DNA from: Stutzerimonas azotifigens DSM 17556
Lineage (GTDB): Bacteria > Pseudomonadota > Gammaproteobacteria > Pseudomonadales > Pseudomonadaceae
DNA: 64,000 bases
Direction of reading: 5' to 3'
Assembly: GCF_000425625.1 (NCBI RefSeq)
Contig: NZ_KE384409.1
Span: 26,259 to 90,258, forward strand
The translations under genes were made by a program, and so were the position numbers. A model generated the notes under the pieces. That model was not told the origin of the DNA, did no database searches, and was given only the letters and a program-made list of their open reading frames with translations. Shown here piece by piece: positions 28,432 to 37,234 of the stretch (the stretch's first letter is position 1; each line of letters opens with the position of its first letter).

Positions 28432-28920
28432 ATGAAGTACCAGATCAAGAAGTGGAGAGTGCTGTTCTGGGTGACCGCAGTGGCGATCCTTTACCTGGGA
28501 GTCAAGAGCACACCGAACACGCAACTCTTTCCGGAAGCCGACAAGTTCTACCACTGGCTTGCCTTTTCCGCCCTCACCCTGACCGGCCACATGGCCTTTC
28601 GCCGCCTCCCCCTGGCCACGCTGGCCGCCGCGGTGATCACGGTATCGGCCTGCATCGAGCTGTTGCAGATTCTCTCGCCGGACCGCACGACTTCCCTGGC
28701 CGACCTCACGGTGAACATCGTCGGCGTGCTGACCGGCCTCGCGGCGATCCAGTTCGTGCACGGCGAGGAGCAGCGGGTCGCGCAGGCGCAGCCCCACGGC
28801 AAGCGGCACAAGCGGCGCCATCACCGGCATCGCCGGCCGAGGGAGGAATACCAGGCCCAGGAGGAATACGCCGCCGACCAGGTCGAAGCCGGCTACGTCC
28901 TGGACAAGGGCCCCAACTGA
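28432..28920 (+). CDS. VanZ-like membrane protein
   Basis: A 162-residue protein with hydrophobic segments at about residues 9-24, 40-58, 60-79 and 88-104. The VanZ-family core is visible as DKFYHWLAFSALTLTGHMAF and IELLQILSPDRTTSLADLTVNIVGVLTGL. The C-terminal ~50 residues are polar and strongly basic then acidic (KRHKRRHHRHRR...), an unusual tail. VanZ-like proteins occur at the end of many polysaccharide loci; their function is not settled. It closes the locus here and converges on the mexK-like gene. Confidence 0.85.
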   Translation: MKYQIKKWRVLFWVTAVAILYLGVKSTPNTQLFPEADKFYHWLAFSALTLTGHMAFRRLPLATLAAAVITVSACIELLQILSPDRTTSLADLTVNIVGVLTGLAAIQFVHGEEQRVAQAQPHGKRHKRRHHRHRRPREEYQAQEEYAADQVEAGYVLDKGPN

Positions 28921-28931
28921 ACCCGCCCGCC

Positions 28932-28955
28932 CGGCGAGATGCGATCGTCTCGCCG
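28932..28955. terminator. Hairpin between convergent vanZ-like and mexK-like genes
   Basis: CGGCGAGA (28932-28939) and TCTCGCCG (28948-28955) pair perfectly around an eight-nt loop in the 48-nt gap between two converging genes. It lacks a clear T tract on either side, so its strength is uncertain. Confidence 0.5.
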
Positions 28956-28968
28956 CGCGCGGAGGGCA

Positions 28969-31900
28969 TCAGCCGCGCTGCACGCCCTCGGCTTCCGCCG
29001 CCCTGACCCGGAACCAGGCCGCGTAGAGCGCCGGCAGGAACAGCAGCGTCAGCACGGTGGCCACCACCAGCCCACCCATGATCGCCACCGCCATCGGCCC
29101 GAAGAAGATGCTGCGCGACAGCGGGATCATCGCCAGCACCGAGGCCAGCGCGGTCAGCACGATGGGCCGGAAGCGTCGCACCGTGGCATCGACGATGGCC
29201 GTGAAGCGGTCGTGCCCGGCGCCGATGTCCTGCTCGATCTGATCGACCAGGATCACCGAGTTGCGCATGATCATGCCCGACAGCGCGATGGTGCCGAGCA
29301 TGGCGACGAAACCGAACGGCTTGCCGAACAGCAGCAGGAACAGGGTCACGCCGATCAGCCCCAGCGGGGCGGTGAGAAACACCATGGCCGAGCGCGAGAA
29401 GCTCTTGAGCTGCACCATCAGCAGCGTCAGCACCACCACGATGAACAGCGGCAGGCCGGCATTGACCGACGCCTGCCCGCGCGCCGAATCCTCCACCGTG
29501 CCGCCGACCTCCAGCAGGTAGCCGCTGGGCAGCGCCTGGCGGATCGGCGCCAGCGTCGGCTGGATCTGCGCCACCACGCTGGCCGGCAGCTCGTCGCCAT
29601 AGATGTCGGCGCGCACCGTCACGGTGGGCAGGCGGTTGCGGTGCCAGATCACCCCTTCCTCGAAGCCGTATTCCAGGGTCGCCACCTGCGACAGCGGCAC
29701 ACTGCGGCCGGATGCGGTGGGGATCGCCAGGCTCGGCAGCATGTTCAGGTCCTGGCGTTCGTCCACCGTGCCGCGCAGCAGGATCTCGATCAGCTCGTCG
29801 TCCTCGCGGAACTGGCTGACCCGCGTACCGGTGAAGGTGCGCTGCAGGAACTGCGACAGCTGCGCCGTATCGACGCCCAGCGCCCTCGCCCGCTCCTGGT
29901 CGACGTCCAGCCAGACCACCTTGCTCGGCTCCTGCCAGTCCAGGTGCACGTTGGCCACGTGCGGGTTGTCGCGGACCTTCTCGGCGACCTCGCGGGCGAG
30001 CCCGCGGACCACGTCGATGTGTTCGCCGGTCACCCGGAACTGCACCGGATAGCCCACCGGCGGGCCGTTCTCCAGCCGCGTCACGCGGCCGCGAACATCC
30101 GGGAAGTCCTCGTTCAGGCGCTCGATCAGCCAGCTGCGCAGCGCCTCGCGCTGCTCGATGCTGTCGGCGAGCACCACGAACTGGGCGAAGCTGGTGGCCG
30201 GCAGCTGCTGGTCCAGCGGCAGGTAGAAGCGCGGCGAGCCGGTGCCGACGTAGGCCACGTAGTTGTCGATGCCGGTGCGCGCCTGAAGCATCCGCTCCAG
30301 CCGCAGGGCAGCTTCCTCGGTGGCCCTCAGCGAGGCCCCTTCGGCCAGCTTTAGGTCCACCATCAGCTCCAGCCGCCCGGACGGCGGGAAGAACTGCTGC
30401 GGCACTGCACGGAACAGCACGATGGCCCCGGCGAAGGCCACGATGGTGAGCAGGATCACCGTCTTGCGCCGGCGCACGCACAGGCTCACGACCTGCCGCA
30501 CGCTCCGGTAGAACGGCGTCGAATAGGGATCGTGCCCCTTCTCCGGGTCGCCGCCGTGCCTGGCGGCGTGACGCTTGGCGAGATCCGGCAGCAGCTTGTC
30601 GCCAAGCAGCGGCACGAACAGCACCGCGGCGATCCAGGAGGCCACCAGCGCGAGGGTGACCACCTGGAAGATCGACCGGGTGTATTCGCCGGTGCTGGAC
30701 TGTGCGGTGGCGATGGGCAGGAAGCCGGCCGCGGTGATCAGGGTGCCGGTGAGCATCGGGAAGGCGGTGCTGGTCCAGGCGAAGCTGGCCGCGCGCAGCC
30801 GGTCGAAGCCCTGCTCCATCTTTATCGCCATCATCTCCACCGCGATGATGGCGTCGTCCACCAGCAGCCCGAGCGCCAGAACCAGCGCGCCGAGGGAAAT
30901 CTTGTGCAGGCCGATGTCCAGGTAATGCATGGCGGTGAAGGTCATCGCCAGCACCAGCGGGATGGTCAGCGCCACCACCAGGCCGGTGCGCAGGCCGAGC
31001 GAGAAGAAGCTCACCAGCAGCACGATGACCAGCGCCTCGACCAGCACCCGGACGAACTCGCCGACGCCCGTCTTCACCGCCGCCGGCTGGTCGGACACCT
31101 TGCGCAGCTGCATGCCGGCCGGCAGCTCCTCCTGCAGGCGGGCGAACTCGGCCTGCAGCGCTTCGCCGAGGTCGAGGATGTCGCCGCCGCTCTTCATCGA
31201 CACCGCCAGGCCGATCGCCGGCTCGCCCATGAAGCGCATGCGCGGCGCCGGCGGATCGTTGAAGCCGCGGCTGACCTCGGCGACATCGCCGATGCGGAAG
31301 GTGCGGTCATCGACGCGGATGGGGAAGTCGCGGATCTGCTCGACGGTGTCGAAGCGGCCGCTGACGCGCAGTTGCACGCGATCGCTGGGGGTTTCGACGA
31401 AGCCGGTGGCGAGCACGGCGTTCTGCGCCTCCAGCGCCTGGCGCACCGCTTCCAGCGACACGCCGAGGGTGGCCAGCTTGGTGTTGGACAGCTCGATCCA
31501 GATCTTCTCCTCCTGCAGCCCCACCAGCTCGACCTTGCCCACGTTGGGCACGCGCTGCAGCTGGATCTGCAGGCGGTCGGCGTAGTCCTTGAGCACCGCG
31601 TAGTCGAAGCCCTCGCCGGTCAGCGCGTAGATGTTGCCGAAGGTGGTGCCGAACTCGTCGTTGAAGAACGGCCCCTGTACCTCGGGTGGCAGCGTGTGGC
31701 GGATGTCGCCGATCTTCTTGCGAATCTGGTACCAGAGCTCGGGAATGTCGCGCGAATGCAGCGCGTCGTTGGCCATGAAGGTGACGTTCGACTCGCCCGG
31801 CCGGGAGAAGGAAACGATGCGCTCGTATTCGCCGGTCTCCATCAGCTTCTGCTCGATCCGCTCGGTCACCTGGCGCGACACCTCCTCGGCGGAGGCCCCG

Positions 31901-32061
31901 GGCCAGTTGGTGCGGATCACCATGGCCTTGAAGGTGAACGGCGGGTCCTCGCTCTGGCCGAGCTCGCCGTACGACAGCGCCCCGACCACCGCCAGCAGCA
32001 GCATGGCGTAGAGCACGATCTGCCGGTTGTGCAGCGCCCACGCGGACAGGTTGAACTTCAT
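28969..32061 (-). CDS. mexK: RND efflux pump inner-membrane subunit (MexK-like)
   Basis: A 1030-residue resistance-nodulation-division transporter that exports drugs by proton exchange as a trimer. It opens with MKFNLSAWALHNRQIVLYAM, has the typical SEDPPFTFKAMVIRTNWPGA porter region, twelve helices in two sets, and the proton-relay Asp pair in LLVDDAIIAVEMMAIKMEQG (helix 4). Its N-terminal wording and the adjoining TetR gene resemble MexK/TriC-type pumps of P. aeruginosa as I remember them; MexJK exports triclosan and macrolides with OprM or OpmH. No outer-membrane gene is present here, again as for mexJK. Translation is coupled with mexJ by a 4-nt ATGA overlap. Confidence 0.85.
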   Translation of the reverse strand: MKFNLSAWALHNRQIVLYAMLLLAVVGALSYGELGQSEDPPFTFKAMVIRTNWPGASAEEVSRQVTERIEQKLMETGEYERIVSFSRPGESNVTFMANDALHSRDIPELWYQIRKKIGDIRHTLPPEVQGPFFNDEFGTTFGNIYALTGEGFDYAVLKDYADRLQIQLQRVPNVGKVELVGLQEEKIWIELSNTKLATLGVSLEAVRQALEAQNAVLATGFVETPSDRVQLRVSGRFDTVEQIRDFPIRVDDRTFRIGDVAEVSRGFNDPPAPRMRFMGEPAIGLAVSMKSGGDILDLGEALQAEFARLQEELPAGMQLRKVSDQPAAVKTGVGEFVRVLVEALVIVLLVSFFSLGLRTGLVVALTIPLVLAMTFTAMHYLDIGLHKISLGALVLALGLLVDDAIIAVEMMAIKMEQGFDRLRAASFAWTSTAFPMLTGTLITAAGFLPIATAQSSTGEYTRSIFQVVTLALVASWIAAVLFVPLLGDKLLPDLAKRHAARHGGDPEKGHDPYSTPFYRSVRQVVSLCVRRRKTVILLTIVAFAGAIVLFRAVPQQFFPPSGRLELMVDLKLAEGASLRATEEAALRLERMLQARTGIDNYVAYVGTGSPRFYLPLDQQLPATSFAQFVVLADSIEQREALRSWLIERLNEDFPDVRGRVTRLENGPPVGYPVQFRVTGEHIDVVRGLAREVAEKVRDNPHVANVHLDWQEPSKVVWLDVDQERARALGVDTAQLSQFLQRTFTGTRVSQFREDDELIEILLRGTVDERQDLNMLPSLAIPTASGRSVPLSQVATLEYGFEEGVIWHRNRLPTVTVRADIYGDELPASVVAQIQPTLAPIRQALPSGYLLEVGGTVEDSARGQASVNAGLPLFIVVVLTLLMVQLKSFSRSAMVFLTAPLGLIGVTLFLLLFGKPFGFVAMLGTIALSGMIMRNSVILVDQIEQDIGAGHDRFTAIVDATVRRFRPIVLTALASVLAMIPLSRSIFFGPMAVAIMGGLVVATVLTLLFLPALYAAWFRVRAAEAEGVQRG

Positions 32062-33164
32062 GGCCGCGCCTCCACCGCCCCGACCGCGACCGGGCGGTTG
32101 TCACGGTCGACCGGGCGCACCGCCTGGCCTTCGTGCAGCATGTGCACGCCGGCGAGCACCACCCAGTCCTGCGGCGCCAGCCCCTCGAGCACCGGCACGC
32201 GCTGTTCGCCGTAGGGGCCTGTGCGCACCGTCGCCTGCTCCAGCGTGCCGTCGTCCTTCACCCGCCAGACGAAGGTGCGGTCGCCATCGGCGCTCAGCGC
32301 CGACAGCGGCACCGACAGCGCCACCTCGCCGTCGTGCGCGGCGAACACCCGGGCGCTCTGCCCGAGGTCGGCCGGCGCCTGCTCGGTGAACGCCACCCGC
32401 GCCTGATAGGTGCGGGTGCGCGCATCGGCCGCCGGCGACAGCTCGCGGATGCTGCCGGCATAGCGCTGGCCGGGCCGCGACCAGAGCTCCACCGACACCG
32501 CCTGGCCGAGCCGGTAGAGATCCACCGAGTGCTCGGGCAGCGCGATCACCACCTCCCGCTCGCCGTCGGCGGCGAGCACGAACACGCTCTGTCCGGCGGC
32601 GACCACCTGCCCTACCTCGGCCAGGCGCTGGACGATCACGCCGTCGCGGTTCGCGCGCAGCACCGCGTAGTCCACCTGGTTGCGGGCGACGTCCAGCTCG
32701 GCGCGGGCCTGCTTCAGCCGCGCCTCGGCGGCGCGGTACTGATTGTCCGCACTGTCGTACTGCGAGCGGCTGGCCAGCTGCCGGTCGAGCAGCGTCCTGT
32801 AGCGCTCGCGCTCGGCGCGGGCGACCCGCAGGTTGGCTTCCGCCGCCGCCACCTGCGCCTGCACGCCGTCCAGCTGCAGGCGCACGTCCTGCGGATCGAG
32901 CCGGGCCAGCGGCTGGTTCTCGCGAACGTGCTCGCCGACCTCCACCAGCCGCTCGACGATCTTGCCGCCGATACGGAATGCCAGCTCCGGCTCGTAGCGC
33001 GCCCGCACCTCGCCCGCATAGCTCACCATCGCCTCGCTGGCCGGCTGCGGATGCACCACCATCACCGGTCGCGGCTGCGGCGCCGCGGGTTCTTCGGCCG
33101 TGCAGGCGGCCAGCGTCAGGGCGCAGGCGAACAGCCCGGCAAGCGGCAACAAGGGGCGAAACAT
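32058..33164 (-). CDS. mexJ: RND efflux periplasmic adaptor lipoprotein (MexJ-like)
   Basis: A 368-residue membrane-fusion protein linking the RND pump to the outer-membrane channel. A lipoprotein signal (FACALTLAAC, Cys about residue 21) anchors it to the inner membrane. The biotinyl-lipoyl half-motifs (SYAGEVRARYEPELAFRIGGKIVERL and RANRDGVIVQRLAEVGQVVAAGQ) flank a coiled-coil hairpin (residues ~85-150), followed by the beta-barrel domain. It overlaps mexK by 4 nt. First gene of the operon, divergent from the TetR gene. Confidence 0.88.
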   Translation of the reverse strand: MFRPLLPLAGLFACALTLAACTAEEPAAPQPRPVMVVHPQPASEAMVSYAGEVRARYEPELAFRIGGKIVERLVEVGEHVRENQPLARLDPQDVRLQLDGVQAQVAAAEANLRVARAERERYRTLLDRQLASRSQYDSADNQYRAAEARLKQARAELDVARNQVDYAVLRANRDGVIVQRLAEVGQVVAAGQSVFVLAADGEREVVIALPEHSVDLYRLGQAVSVELWSRPGQRYAGSIRELSPAADARTRTYQARVAFTEQAPADLGQSARVFAAHDGEVALSVPLSALSADGDRTFVWRVKDDGTLEQATVRTGPYGEQRVPVLEGLAPQDWVVLAGVHMLHEGQAVRPVDRDNRPVAVGAVEARP

Positions 33165-33185
33165 GAGAAAGTCCCTCTCGTCAGA

Positions 33186-33219
33186 GCGGTTTTGATTAAC
33201 TGAACCGCCGGGTATAGTA
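33186..33219. promoter_or_regulatory. Shared mexJK/mexL promoter region with palindrome
   Basis: In the 88-nt divergent gap lies GCGGTT-N11-AACCGC (33186-33208), a dyad of the size bound by TetR proteins. Beside it, TATAGT (33213-33218) on + and TACTAT (33219-33214) on - are possible overlapping -10 boxes for the regulator and the pump. A dimer here could repress both. Confidence 0.5.
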
Positions 33220-33252
33220 AAAATCGCGTACCAGCCAGTCCAGTATTAAAAG

Positions 33253-33897
33253 ATGACCGACAGAGACAGTTCCCCGACCGCCGCCAGCCCGGGCCGACCG
33301 AAAGACCCGGCCAAACGCGAAGCCATCCTCAACGCCGCCAAGACGCTGTTTCTCGGAAACGGCTACGAAGCCAGCAGCATGGAGGCCATCGCCGCGGAGG
33401 CCGGGGTCTCGAAGCTGACGCTCTACAGTCATTTCAAGGACAAGGAGGCGCTGTTCTGCGCGGCGGTGCAGGCGACCTGCGAGAACCGCCTGCCGCGCGA
33501 GCTGTTCTCGCCCGCCCCGGGCATGCCCATCGACCAGGCGCTGCGCGAGCTCGGCGAAGCCTTCTGGCGGCTGCTCAGCAGCCCGGAATCGGTCGGCCTG
33601 CACCGCATCATGGTGGCCACGGGCGCGACCACGCCGCAGCTGTCGCGACTGTTCTACGAAGCCGGCCCGCAGCAGGTGCTCGACGAGACCCGCGCCCTGC
33701 TCGACCGGGCCTGCGCCGCCGGCCAGCTGGCGATCGACGACCGCACCCGCGCCGCCGAGCATTTCTGCTCGCTGATCAAGGGCATCAATCACTTCCACCA
33801 GTTGATCGGCTATGCGCCGCCGCTGGACGACGCGGCGATGCAGGCGCACGTCGCCGACGTGGTGGCGCTTTTCGTACGCGCCTACGCGCCGGGCTGA
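33253..33897 (+). CDS. mexL: TetR/AcrR family regulator (MexL-like)
   Basis: A 214-residue TetR-type repressor. Residues ~20-66 form the DNA-binding domain (KREAILNAAKTLFLGNGYEASSMEAIAAEAGVSKLTLYSHFKDKEALF), followed by a helical ligand-binding and dimer domain. Divergent position next to the adaptor gene and a palindrome between them indicate that it represses the pump and itself, as MexL does for mexJK in P. aeruginosa. The MexL name rests on remembered similarity and on rsmJ being next to it, not on a search. Confidence 0.82.
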   Translation: MTDRDSSPTAASPGRPKDPAKREAILNAAKTLFLGNGYEASSMEAIAAEAGVSKLTLYSHFKDKEALFCAAVQATCENRLPRELFSPAPGMPIDQALRELGEAFWRLLSSPESVGLHRIMVATGATTPQLSRLFYEAGPQQVLDETRALLDRACAAGQLAIDDRTRAAEHFCSLIKGINHFHQLIGYAPPLDDAAMQAHVADVVALFVRAYAPG

Positions 33898-33906
33898 GCC
33901 GCCCCC

Positions 33907-34683
33907 TCAGCCCGCCAGCCTGCGCTTGGGATAGATGTCGTAGCGGCTGGACTTGCCCTCCAGGCCGTAGCCCGGCTTCGCCCCGTCGATCGCCGGCGCC
34001 TTGCGCGGGCGCTTGACCACCACCCGGTGGCTGGCCAGCGCCAGCGCCGCCTCCAGCAGCGCGGGCGCGTCGTCGTCATCGCCGACGAAGGGGCGGAACA
34101 GGCGCATCTCCTTCTTCACCAGGGCCGACTTGTCGCGGTGCGGGAACATCGGGTCGAGGTAGATCACCTGCGGGGCCTCGCCGCTCCATTCGCGCATCAA
34201 CTCGATGGCATTGCCCTGGCGCAGCGTCATTCGCGCAACGATGGGGGCGACTTCGGCAGCCGCGGCCGCCCGTTCCAGGCCGTCCTGAAGCAGCGCCGCG
34301 ACCACCGGGTTGCGCTCGATCAGCTCGACCCGGCAGCCCAGGGTGGCGAGCACGAAGCCGTCGCGCCCGAGGCCGGCAGTCGCATCCAGCACCTGCGGTC
34401 GGACTCCCGGCTGCACGCCCACCGCCTTGGCGATCATCTGCCCGCTGCCGCCGCCGAACTGGCGCCGGTGCGCGACCGCACCCTCGACGAAGTCCACCCG
34501 CACCGGTCCGGGCGCGTCGGGCTCCAGGGCCTGCAACTGCAGGCCGCCCTCGCCGACCTGCAGGGCAAACTCCGCGTCCGGCCGGTCCAGCGGCACGCCC
34601 AGCCGGGCGGCCCAGGCACGGGCCCGTTCGTCGTAGGCGGGATGAAGCGACTGCAGGGTAAGCACGGGGCTGGACGCGATCAT
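33907..34683 (-). CDS. rsmJ: 16S rRNA m2G1516 methyltransferase RsmJ
   Basis: A 258-residue SAM-dependent methyltransferase that methylates guanine 1516 of 16S rRNA. The SAM-binding motif is [20 protein letters not shown], and the catalytic stretch [20 protein letters not shown] is characteristic of Rsm[16 protein letters not shown] is also typical. Start ATG 34683 gives the usual length; the frame stays open much further upstream but only through the extensin-like gene. It converges on mexL with nine nt between. Confidence 0.9.
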   Translation of the reverse strand: MIASSPVLTLQSLHPAYDERARAWAARLGVPLDRPDAEFALQVGEGGLQLQALEPDAPGPVRVDFVEGAVAHRRQFGGGSGQMIAKAVGVQPGVRPQVLDATAGLGRDGFVLATLGCRVELIERNPVVAALLQDGLERAAAAAEVAPIVARMTLRQGNAIELMREWSGEAPQVIYLDPMFPHRDKSALVKKEMRLFRPFVGDDDDAPALLEAALALASHRVVVKRPRKAPAIDGAKPGYGLEGKSSRYDIYPKRRLAG

Positions 34684-34738
34684 GGGACGGCTCGGAGCAA
34701 GGACCCGCGCATTCTGCCAGAGCGCGCCGCCCGCCAGT

Positions 34739-35437
34739 TCAACGACAGGTGCGGAAGCCGCCCATGTCGACGTGGAAATGGTCGTGGTGCGCCGCGTTGT
34801 ACTCGGGCCCGAGGGTGATGTTGAAGGCGCGGCAGGCCGCCTTGTGTACTTCACGCAGGAAGCGCGCCTTGTCGCCCTCGCCGCGCCAGTCGCGCGCCAC
34901 CGTGATGCGCGTGCCGTCGGCGAGGCGAAAGCCGGCCAGGTCCAGGGCATTGGCGGTGGCGTGCTGGCTGCGCCTGTTGCTGCGCGCGATGTTGCGGCAG
35001 GCGAAGCTGCCGAAGTGCTCGACGCGCGCGACCGGCTGGCCGAACACCGCCTGCGCCGCCGGCTGCAGGCCATGGCGCTCGAACAGCACGTAGGCGGCCG
35101 CCAGCGGGCAGGTGGCGAGGAAGGCGCTGTTGAAGCGCACCTCCGAGCCACGGATGCGCACGGTGTTCTCCAGCGGGCAGGTCGGCTCCGGCTGGCTGTC
35201 CGGGACTGCCTGGTAGTCGAGGTCCGAAGTGGCCAGCGCCTGCTCGCACAGCGCCCGGTCGCCCTCCAGCAGGCGCAGCTTGAAGCCGGTCAGCAGGTTC
35301 GGCGGCTCGCGCAGGTCCAGCGGCGCCCAGGGGTTCCAGCGATCGGGGACCTGCACGAAGCCCCGCCACACGGCGAAGGCGAAGCCGGCGGCAAGCAGGA
35401 TCAGGACGAGAAGGAAGCGGCCGAAGGTCATATCCAT
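34739..35437 (-). CDS. Extensin-like family protein
   Basis: A 232-residue protein with an N-terminal membrane anchor (residues ~6-25, [19 protein letters not shown]) and an extensin-like C-terminal domain (COG3921 type). The zinc-site features of this peptidase-like fold are seen as [14 protein letters not shown] near residue 158 and [10 protein letters not shown] near the C-terminus. Conserved Cys pairs lie at [21 protein letters not shown] and FACRNI. It probably acts on the cell wall in the periplasm; enzymatic activity is inferred from the metal-site residues only. Confidence 0.8.
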   Translation of the reverse strand: MDMTFGRFLLVLILLAAGFAFAVWRGFVQVPDRWNPWAPLDLREPPNLLTGFKLRLLEGDRALCEQALATSDLDYQAVPDSQPEPTCPLENTVRIRGSEVRFNSAFLATCPLAAAYVLFERHGLQPAAQAVFGQPVARVEHFGSFACRNIARSNRRSQHATANALDLAGFRLADGTRITVARDWRGEGDKARFLREVHKAACRAFNITLGPEYNAAHHDHFHVDMGGFRTCR

Positions 35438-35465
35438 GAGGCAACCCGGAGGCGCCGGGGTTGCT

Positions 35466-36329
35466 TCAGTCAGCGAGAAAATCGAGCTGGGTGGCGCGGG
35501 CTTCCGGCCAGCCGGTCAGCGCCGGCAGCCCGGGAAGGCGCTCGGCGAGCAGTTGGTGGAAGCGCCGAGCCAGCAAGGGCGCGAAGCGGTTGTCGGCCAT
35601 GTGCAGGTAGACGTGCGGCGTCAGCCCGGCTTCCAGCCATTCGGCGACCTTGGCCAGCCAGGGCTGGAGGAAGTGGTCGTTGGCCTCCAGTTCCGGATGG
35701 CCGACGAAGCGCAGCTGCGGCTGCTCGCTGAAGGCGGTGGGCCGCACCGGCAGACGCGGCTTGCGGGTCTGCGCCTCGATCACCGCGGGATCGGCCGAGC
35801 GGCTGCTGAACAGTGCGCGGGTGTCGAGGCAGATCCGCTCGACCCCGTGATCACGCAGCAGGCGGTTGAGCCCCCGCTCCTCCTCGCCACGCGCGAAGAA
35901 CGCGGGATGGCGCACTTCCAGCGCCAGCGGACGTGACACCCGCTGGAACACCGCCACCAGCTCGGCCATCCGCGGCGGGCCGAAGTTCGCCGGCAGCTGC
36001 AGCCAGAGCGGCGTCACCCGCTCGCCCAGCGGCGCGAGCAGCGCCTCGAAGACGTCCAGCCCGTCGAGCAGCGGGCGCAGGTCGGGAGCGTGGCTGATAT
36101 CGCGCGGCACCTTGGCGCAGAAGCGGAATCCGGCCGGCATCTCGTCGGCCCAACGGCGCACCGTGTCGGCCTGCGGCCAGGCGTAGAAGGTGGTGTTGCC
36201 CTCGACGGTGTTGAACACCTGGGCATAGCCGGCGAGAAAGCGCGTGCTGGGAAGATCGTCGGGAAAAAGCGAGCCGCGCCAACCCGCGTCACCCCATCCG
36301 GGACAGCCGAGGTAGTACGGCAGGCTCAC
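35466..36329 (-). CDS. DUF72 (YecE-like) protein
   Basis: A 287-residue TIM-barrel protein of the DUF72/YecE family, of unknown function. Family marks are YLGCPGWGDAGWRGSLFP at the start, NTVEGNTTFYAWP, RFCAKVPRDISH, LWLQLPANFGP, ALEVRHPAFF and the late LTPHVYLHMADNRFAPLLARRF. No signal peptide. It lies three nt after the stop of a small hypothetical gene, so the two are read together, and 28 nt before the extensin-like gene. Confidence 0.87.
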   Translation of the reverse strand: MSLPYYLGCPGWGDAGWRGSLFPDDLPSTRFLAGYAQVFNTVEGNTTFYAWPQADTVRRWADEMPAGFRFCAKVPRDISHAPDLRPLLDGLDVFEALLAPLGERVTPLWLQLPANFGPPRMAELVAVFQRVSRPLALEVRHPAFFARGEEERGLNRLLRDHGVERICLDTRALFSSRSADPAVIEAQTRKPRLPVRPTAFSEQPQLRFVGHPELEANDHFLQPWLAKVAEWLEAGLTPHVYLHMADNRFAPLLARRFHQLLAERLPGLPALTGWPEARATQLDFLAD

Positions 36330-36332
36330 GGC

Positions 36333-36695
36333 TCAGGCGTAGAGGTCGAGGCCCAGGACCTCGTTGGCGTCGATGTCCCGCGCCAGGCTGGCGGTGGTGC
36401 TGTAGCTCGCCAGCGCCTGGGCGGCGCGGCTGGTCAGCGGGCGCTCGACGGGCTCCTGGACGAAGCGTGCGGGAAAATATTCGTTCTGCAGCTCGGCCCC
36501 GGGCTGGCTCGGGTCAGGCTGGCGGATGTAGGGCTCGCGCTCGAACCCCTGGCTGGCCGCGGTCGAATCGGCGGCCGGTTGCTGGCGCTGCTCCTCGACG
36601 GCGCGCTGGCTTTCCCGATAGGGCGTGACCGCGCTGCCGGGGCGGGCAGGACGTTCGAGGGGATAGGCGGAAGTGGATAGGCCGTCGATGCGCAT
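36333..36695 (-). CDS. Hypothetical protein, disordered, 120 residues
   Basis: I do not recognise this protein. It is rich in Pro, Gln, Arg and Ser, without membrane segments or cysteines, and looks largely disordered, with a possible short helical end (SRAAQALASYSTTASLARD). It starts MRIDGLSTSAYPLERP and ends EVLGLDLYA. Its stop is three nt before the DUF72 start, which supports a real gene in the same transcript. Upstream there is a 539-nt non-coding gap. Confidence 0.6.
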   Translation of the reverse strand: MRIDGLSTSAYPLERPARPGSAVTPYRESQRAVEEQRQQPAADSTAASQGFEREPYIRQPDPSQPGAELQNEYFPARFVQEPVERPLTSRAAQALASYSTTASLARDIDANEVLGLDLYA

Positions 36696-36821
36696 CAGTC
36701 AAACCATTCGATAACCGCGACACTCTAGTGTGACGCCAGAGACTTGGCAACGTTCGCCCGGCGCCTGGTCAGACGCCATGTCGCTCACCTGAAAGCTCGC
36801 CACCGGATCGGACCCAAATGC

Positions 36822-37225
36822 CCCTCATCCGGCCCTGCGGGCCACCTTCTCCCGGGGGAGAAGGGAAAAGCCTGCGGCACCGACAATCCCTGTAGGAGCA
36901 GACTCTGCCTGCGCCCCAAACATCGCCCCGAGGGCGGGCCTCCCACAAAGCAGGTAGCACTCCCACCACCTATGGGAGGCGCGCCCTCGCGGCGACATCG
37001 CTGGCCATGGTTCTTCGTAGGAGCGGCCTTGGCCGCAAATGGGGTTGGAACTCGTTCGCGGTCGAGACCGCTCCCGCGCAAAGCGCATCGCCCCGAGGGC
37101 GGGCCTCCCACAAAAACAGCGGTGCCGCGTCGGACCTGTGGGAGGCCGCGCCCGTTCCCGACGGGCTTGCGGCATTCACCACATCCTTGTGGATTGCGCG
37201 CCCTCGCGGCGATGCAGGCCGCAGG
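36822..37225. repeat. Dispersed GTGGGAG-type and CCCTCATCCGG-type repeats in a non-coding gap
   Basis: The 539-nt gap 36696-37234 holds no gene. At 36822-36866 is a ~45-bp element (CCCTCATCCGGCCCTGCGGG then a CTTCTCCC/GGGAGAAG hairpin) that recurs reversed at 43417-43463. From 36921 to 37215 come modules ATCGCCCCGAGGGCGGGCCT (36927 and 37088 regions) and GGAGGCGCGCCCTCGCGGCG, in mixed orientation. The stretch around 37159-37215 returns as its complement at 43241-43300. Reading frames here are repeat translations. Confidence 0.8.
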
Positions 37226-37234
37226 CCTGCCCGG

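Noticed and set aside
33907..35151. Continuous frame joining the extensin-like and rsmJ regions as one 414-codon protein
   Set aside because: RsmJ homology begins at 34683; upstream part only runs antisense or out of frame through the extensin-like gene.
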